From contig DMUF01000054.1 in assembly GCA_003476445.1 (NCBI GenBank), positions 1 through 5,174 on the forward strand: a stretch of DNA of 5,174 nt, read 5' to 3'. Origin of the DNA: Gammaproteobacteria bacterium (lineage in GTDB: Bacteria; Pseudomonadota; Gammaproteobacteria; Pseudomonadales; Azotimanducaceae). The notes beneath the pieces are model-generated. The model made no database searches. It saw only the letters and a list, made by a program, of their open reading frames with translations, and was not told the DNA's origin. This document shows, in pieces, positions 3,670 through 5,174 of the stretch (position 1 is its first letter; each line of letters opens with the position of its first letter). Both the position numbers and the translations under genes were made by a program.

Positions 3670-5174
3670 ATGTCTCCCATCCCGGACCCTCCCTCCAGGC
3701 GCCTGATGCCATGGCCACGGTCGGTCGAGTGGTTTCCAGGAGCGGGCATCGCGCGCGGGTCGCTGCTGCAGCCCGCGTTTTCGGGTGTCAGCACGCCCCG
3801 GCTCGAGCGGGGGTTGGCGCGCTGGGAATCAGCCCGTCAGGCGCTCGCGAACATCGACGGTGCTGTAAGCGAGCGGAACTCAGGAACGACTGTCCCGCTG
3901 ACCGTGCACTGCGCCCGCGCAAGCGCCGAGTGGCCGGCGCTCGACGATGACGAGTCATTCAGGCTTACCATCGAGGCCAGCGGCATTACCGTTCTGGCCG
4001 CAGCGGAGTGGGGTGTGCTGCGGTCGCTAGCGGTGCTCCAGGCGCTCCTGAGCGACGACGGCTCTCTGCCGTTCTGCGCAATTGATGACGCGCCCCGGTT
4101 TCCCTGGCGCGGGCTCATGCTCGACGTCGCACGCCATTTTCTGCCCCTTGCCGATCTACTGCGGACAGTGGACGCCATGGCGCTGTTCCGGCTGAACGTG
4201 CTGCACCTGCATCTCACGGACGATCAGGGCTTTCGCTTTCCAAGCAACACTTATCCCGGGCTGGCGAGCGCCGCGGCTTACACGCCGGAGGAGTTGACCA
4301 CGCTGGTCCGGCACGCGGCTGATCGCGGCATTCGCGTGGTACCGGAACTCGACATGCCCGGGCACACAAACAGCTGGCTCGATGCCTATCCCGAGTGGGG
4401 GGTAGGCTACAACGGCCCATCGCGCCGGTTCGGGGTGCATCGGTCGTGCCTGAACCCGATCCATTCGGGGGTGCTGGACGCCGTGGATACGCTCCTCGGC
4501 GAGGTCGCCGAGATTTTTCCCGACGCCTACCTGCACTTTGGTGGCGACGAGGTGCATCCCGCTACCTGGCCCGAGGATCCGGTGCTGCGCGCGCACATGG
4601 ACGCGACGGGGATGCGCACCCCCGCCGATCTCCAGGCCGCATTCAACGCCCGGGTGATCGCCCGCATCTCGGCGCTTGGGCGGCGCCCGATGGGATGGGA
4701 TGAAGTGCTGCATCCTGGGCTTCCATCCGGCGTGACGGTACAGGCCTGGCGCGGCGCAACGGCCCGCGATCGCGCGCTGGCGACGGGATGCGACTGCATC
4801 GTATCAAGCCACTATTACTTGGATCTTTTCTTCCCCGCCGATGTGCACTACCGCTTCGACCCCGCGGCGCCGGAGGGGAGCCTCATCGCGCTCGAAGATG
4901 CGCTGGGCGAAGACCCTCGGCTCGAGCACGTGGCGGCCGGTATGCGCTGGACTCGGCACTGGCGTCAGGCGGAGCCCGGGAAAATCGCGCCGCTGCCGGG
5001 GCGACTGCTGGGCGGCAGTGCCTGCCTGTGGTCAGAGCTCGTGGACAGCGCCACGCTCGATGTCCGGCTCTGGACACGACTCCCGGCGCTCGCAGAACGG
5101 TTCTGGTCACCCGACCACATCACGGACCCCGCGGACATGCAGGCGCGGCTGGGCTCGAGCCGCCGACTGCTGGC
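3670..5174 (+). CDS. Glycoside hydrolase family 20 beta-N-acetylhexosaminidase (C-terminus cut by window edge)
   Basis: At least 501 residues are visible. Residues 1-135 look like the GH20b-type N-terminal domain (LMPWPRSVEW near the start). The catalytic barrel begins at about DDAPRFPWRGLMLDVARHF. Residues expected in the active site are all present: Arg155 (DVARHF), Asp184-Asp185 (HLTDDQGF), His232 (MPGH), the catalytic pair Asp293-Glu294 (HFGGDEVH), Trp360 (VQAWRG), Tyr382 (SHYYLDL), and Trp454 with Glu456 (CLWSELVD). GH20 enzymes remove terminal beta-linked GlcNAc or GalNAc by substrate-assisted catalysis, with Asp polarising the acetamido group and Glu as acid/base. LPALAERFWSP near the edge marks the end of the barrel, so the catalytic domain is essentially complete. 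No signal peptide or hydrophobic leader is visible at either start, so a cytoplasmic enzyme acting on imported oligosaccharides is likely. The gene is divergent from the isomerase across 140 bases. Substrate is inferred only from the family. Confidence 0.95.
   Translation, partial: MSPIPDPPSRRLMPWPRSVEWFPGAGIARGSLLQPAFSGVSTPRLERGLARWESARQALANIDGAVSERNSGTTVPLTVHCARASAEWPALDDDESFRLTIEASGITVLAAAEWGVLRSLAVLQALLSDDGSLPFCAIDDAPRFPWRGLMLDVARHFLPLADLLRTVDAMALFRLNVLHLHLTDDQGFRFPSNTYPGLASAAAYTPEELTTLVRHAADRGIRVVPELDMPGHTNSWLDAYPEWGVGYNGPSRRFGVHRSCLNPIHSGVLDAVDTLLGEVAEIFPDAYLHFGGDEVHPATWPEDPVLRAHMDATGMRTPADLQAAFNARVIARISALGRRPMGWDEVLHPGLPSGVTVQAWRGATARDRALATGCDCIVSSHYYLDLFFPADVHYRFDPAAPEGSLIALEDALGEDPRLEHVAAGMRWTRHWRQAEPGKIAPLPGRLLGGSACLWSELVDSATLDVRLWTRLPALAERFWSPDHITDPADMQARLGSSRRLL

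Overview
The window is G+C-rich chromosomal DNA, probably from a Gram-negative (diderm) proteobacterium. The evidence is an outer-membrane TonB-dependent receptor with a signal peptide, a lipoprotein-type lipocalin and a KpsF/GutQ-family sugar-phosphate isomerase. I cannot assign a genus. There are no rRNA, tRNA, CRISPR, phage or transposase features. The layout reads as ordinary chromosomal accessory metabolism.

Layout. (1) 1-455, minus: the N-terminal part of a TonB-dependent receptor, cut by the window edge. (2) 456-847: a non-coding stretch of about 390 bases. It holds two short hairpins and, at its far end, an array of five degenerate 23-bp tandem repeats (742-856) that runs into the last codons of the next gene. 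(3) 848-1465, minus: a lipocalin with a lipobox. (4) 1532-2362, minus: a short-chain dehydrogenase/reductase of the trans-2-enoyl-CoA reductase (PECR) type with a non-classical active site. It lies 66 bp upstream of the lipocalin, so the two are probably co-transcribed. (5) 2531-2923, plus: a small GNAT acetyltransferase, divergent from the reductase. (6) 2930-3529, minus: a single-domain SIS sugar-phosphate isomerase, tail-to-tail with the acetyltransferase with 6 bp between them. (7) 3670-5174, plus: a family-20 glycoside hydrolase (beta-N-acetylhexosaminidase) without a recognisable signal peptide, divergent from the isomerase and cut by the right edge.

How the genes may work together (inference). 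The hexosaminidase, the sugar-phosphate isomerase and the receptor could serve amino-sugar or oligosaccharide uptake and use. The reductase and lipocalin suggest a separate lipid/acyl-CoA theme. No signature proves that they form one pathway. The most distinctive non-coding element is the 23-bp tandem array between the lipocalin and the receptor. The most distinctive protein feature is the reductase active site, where the usual YxxxK is replaced by SxxxR.
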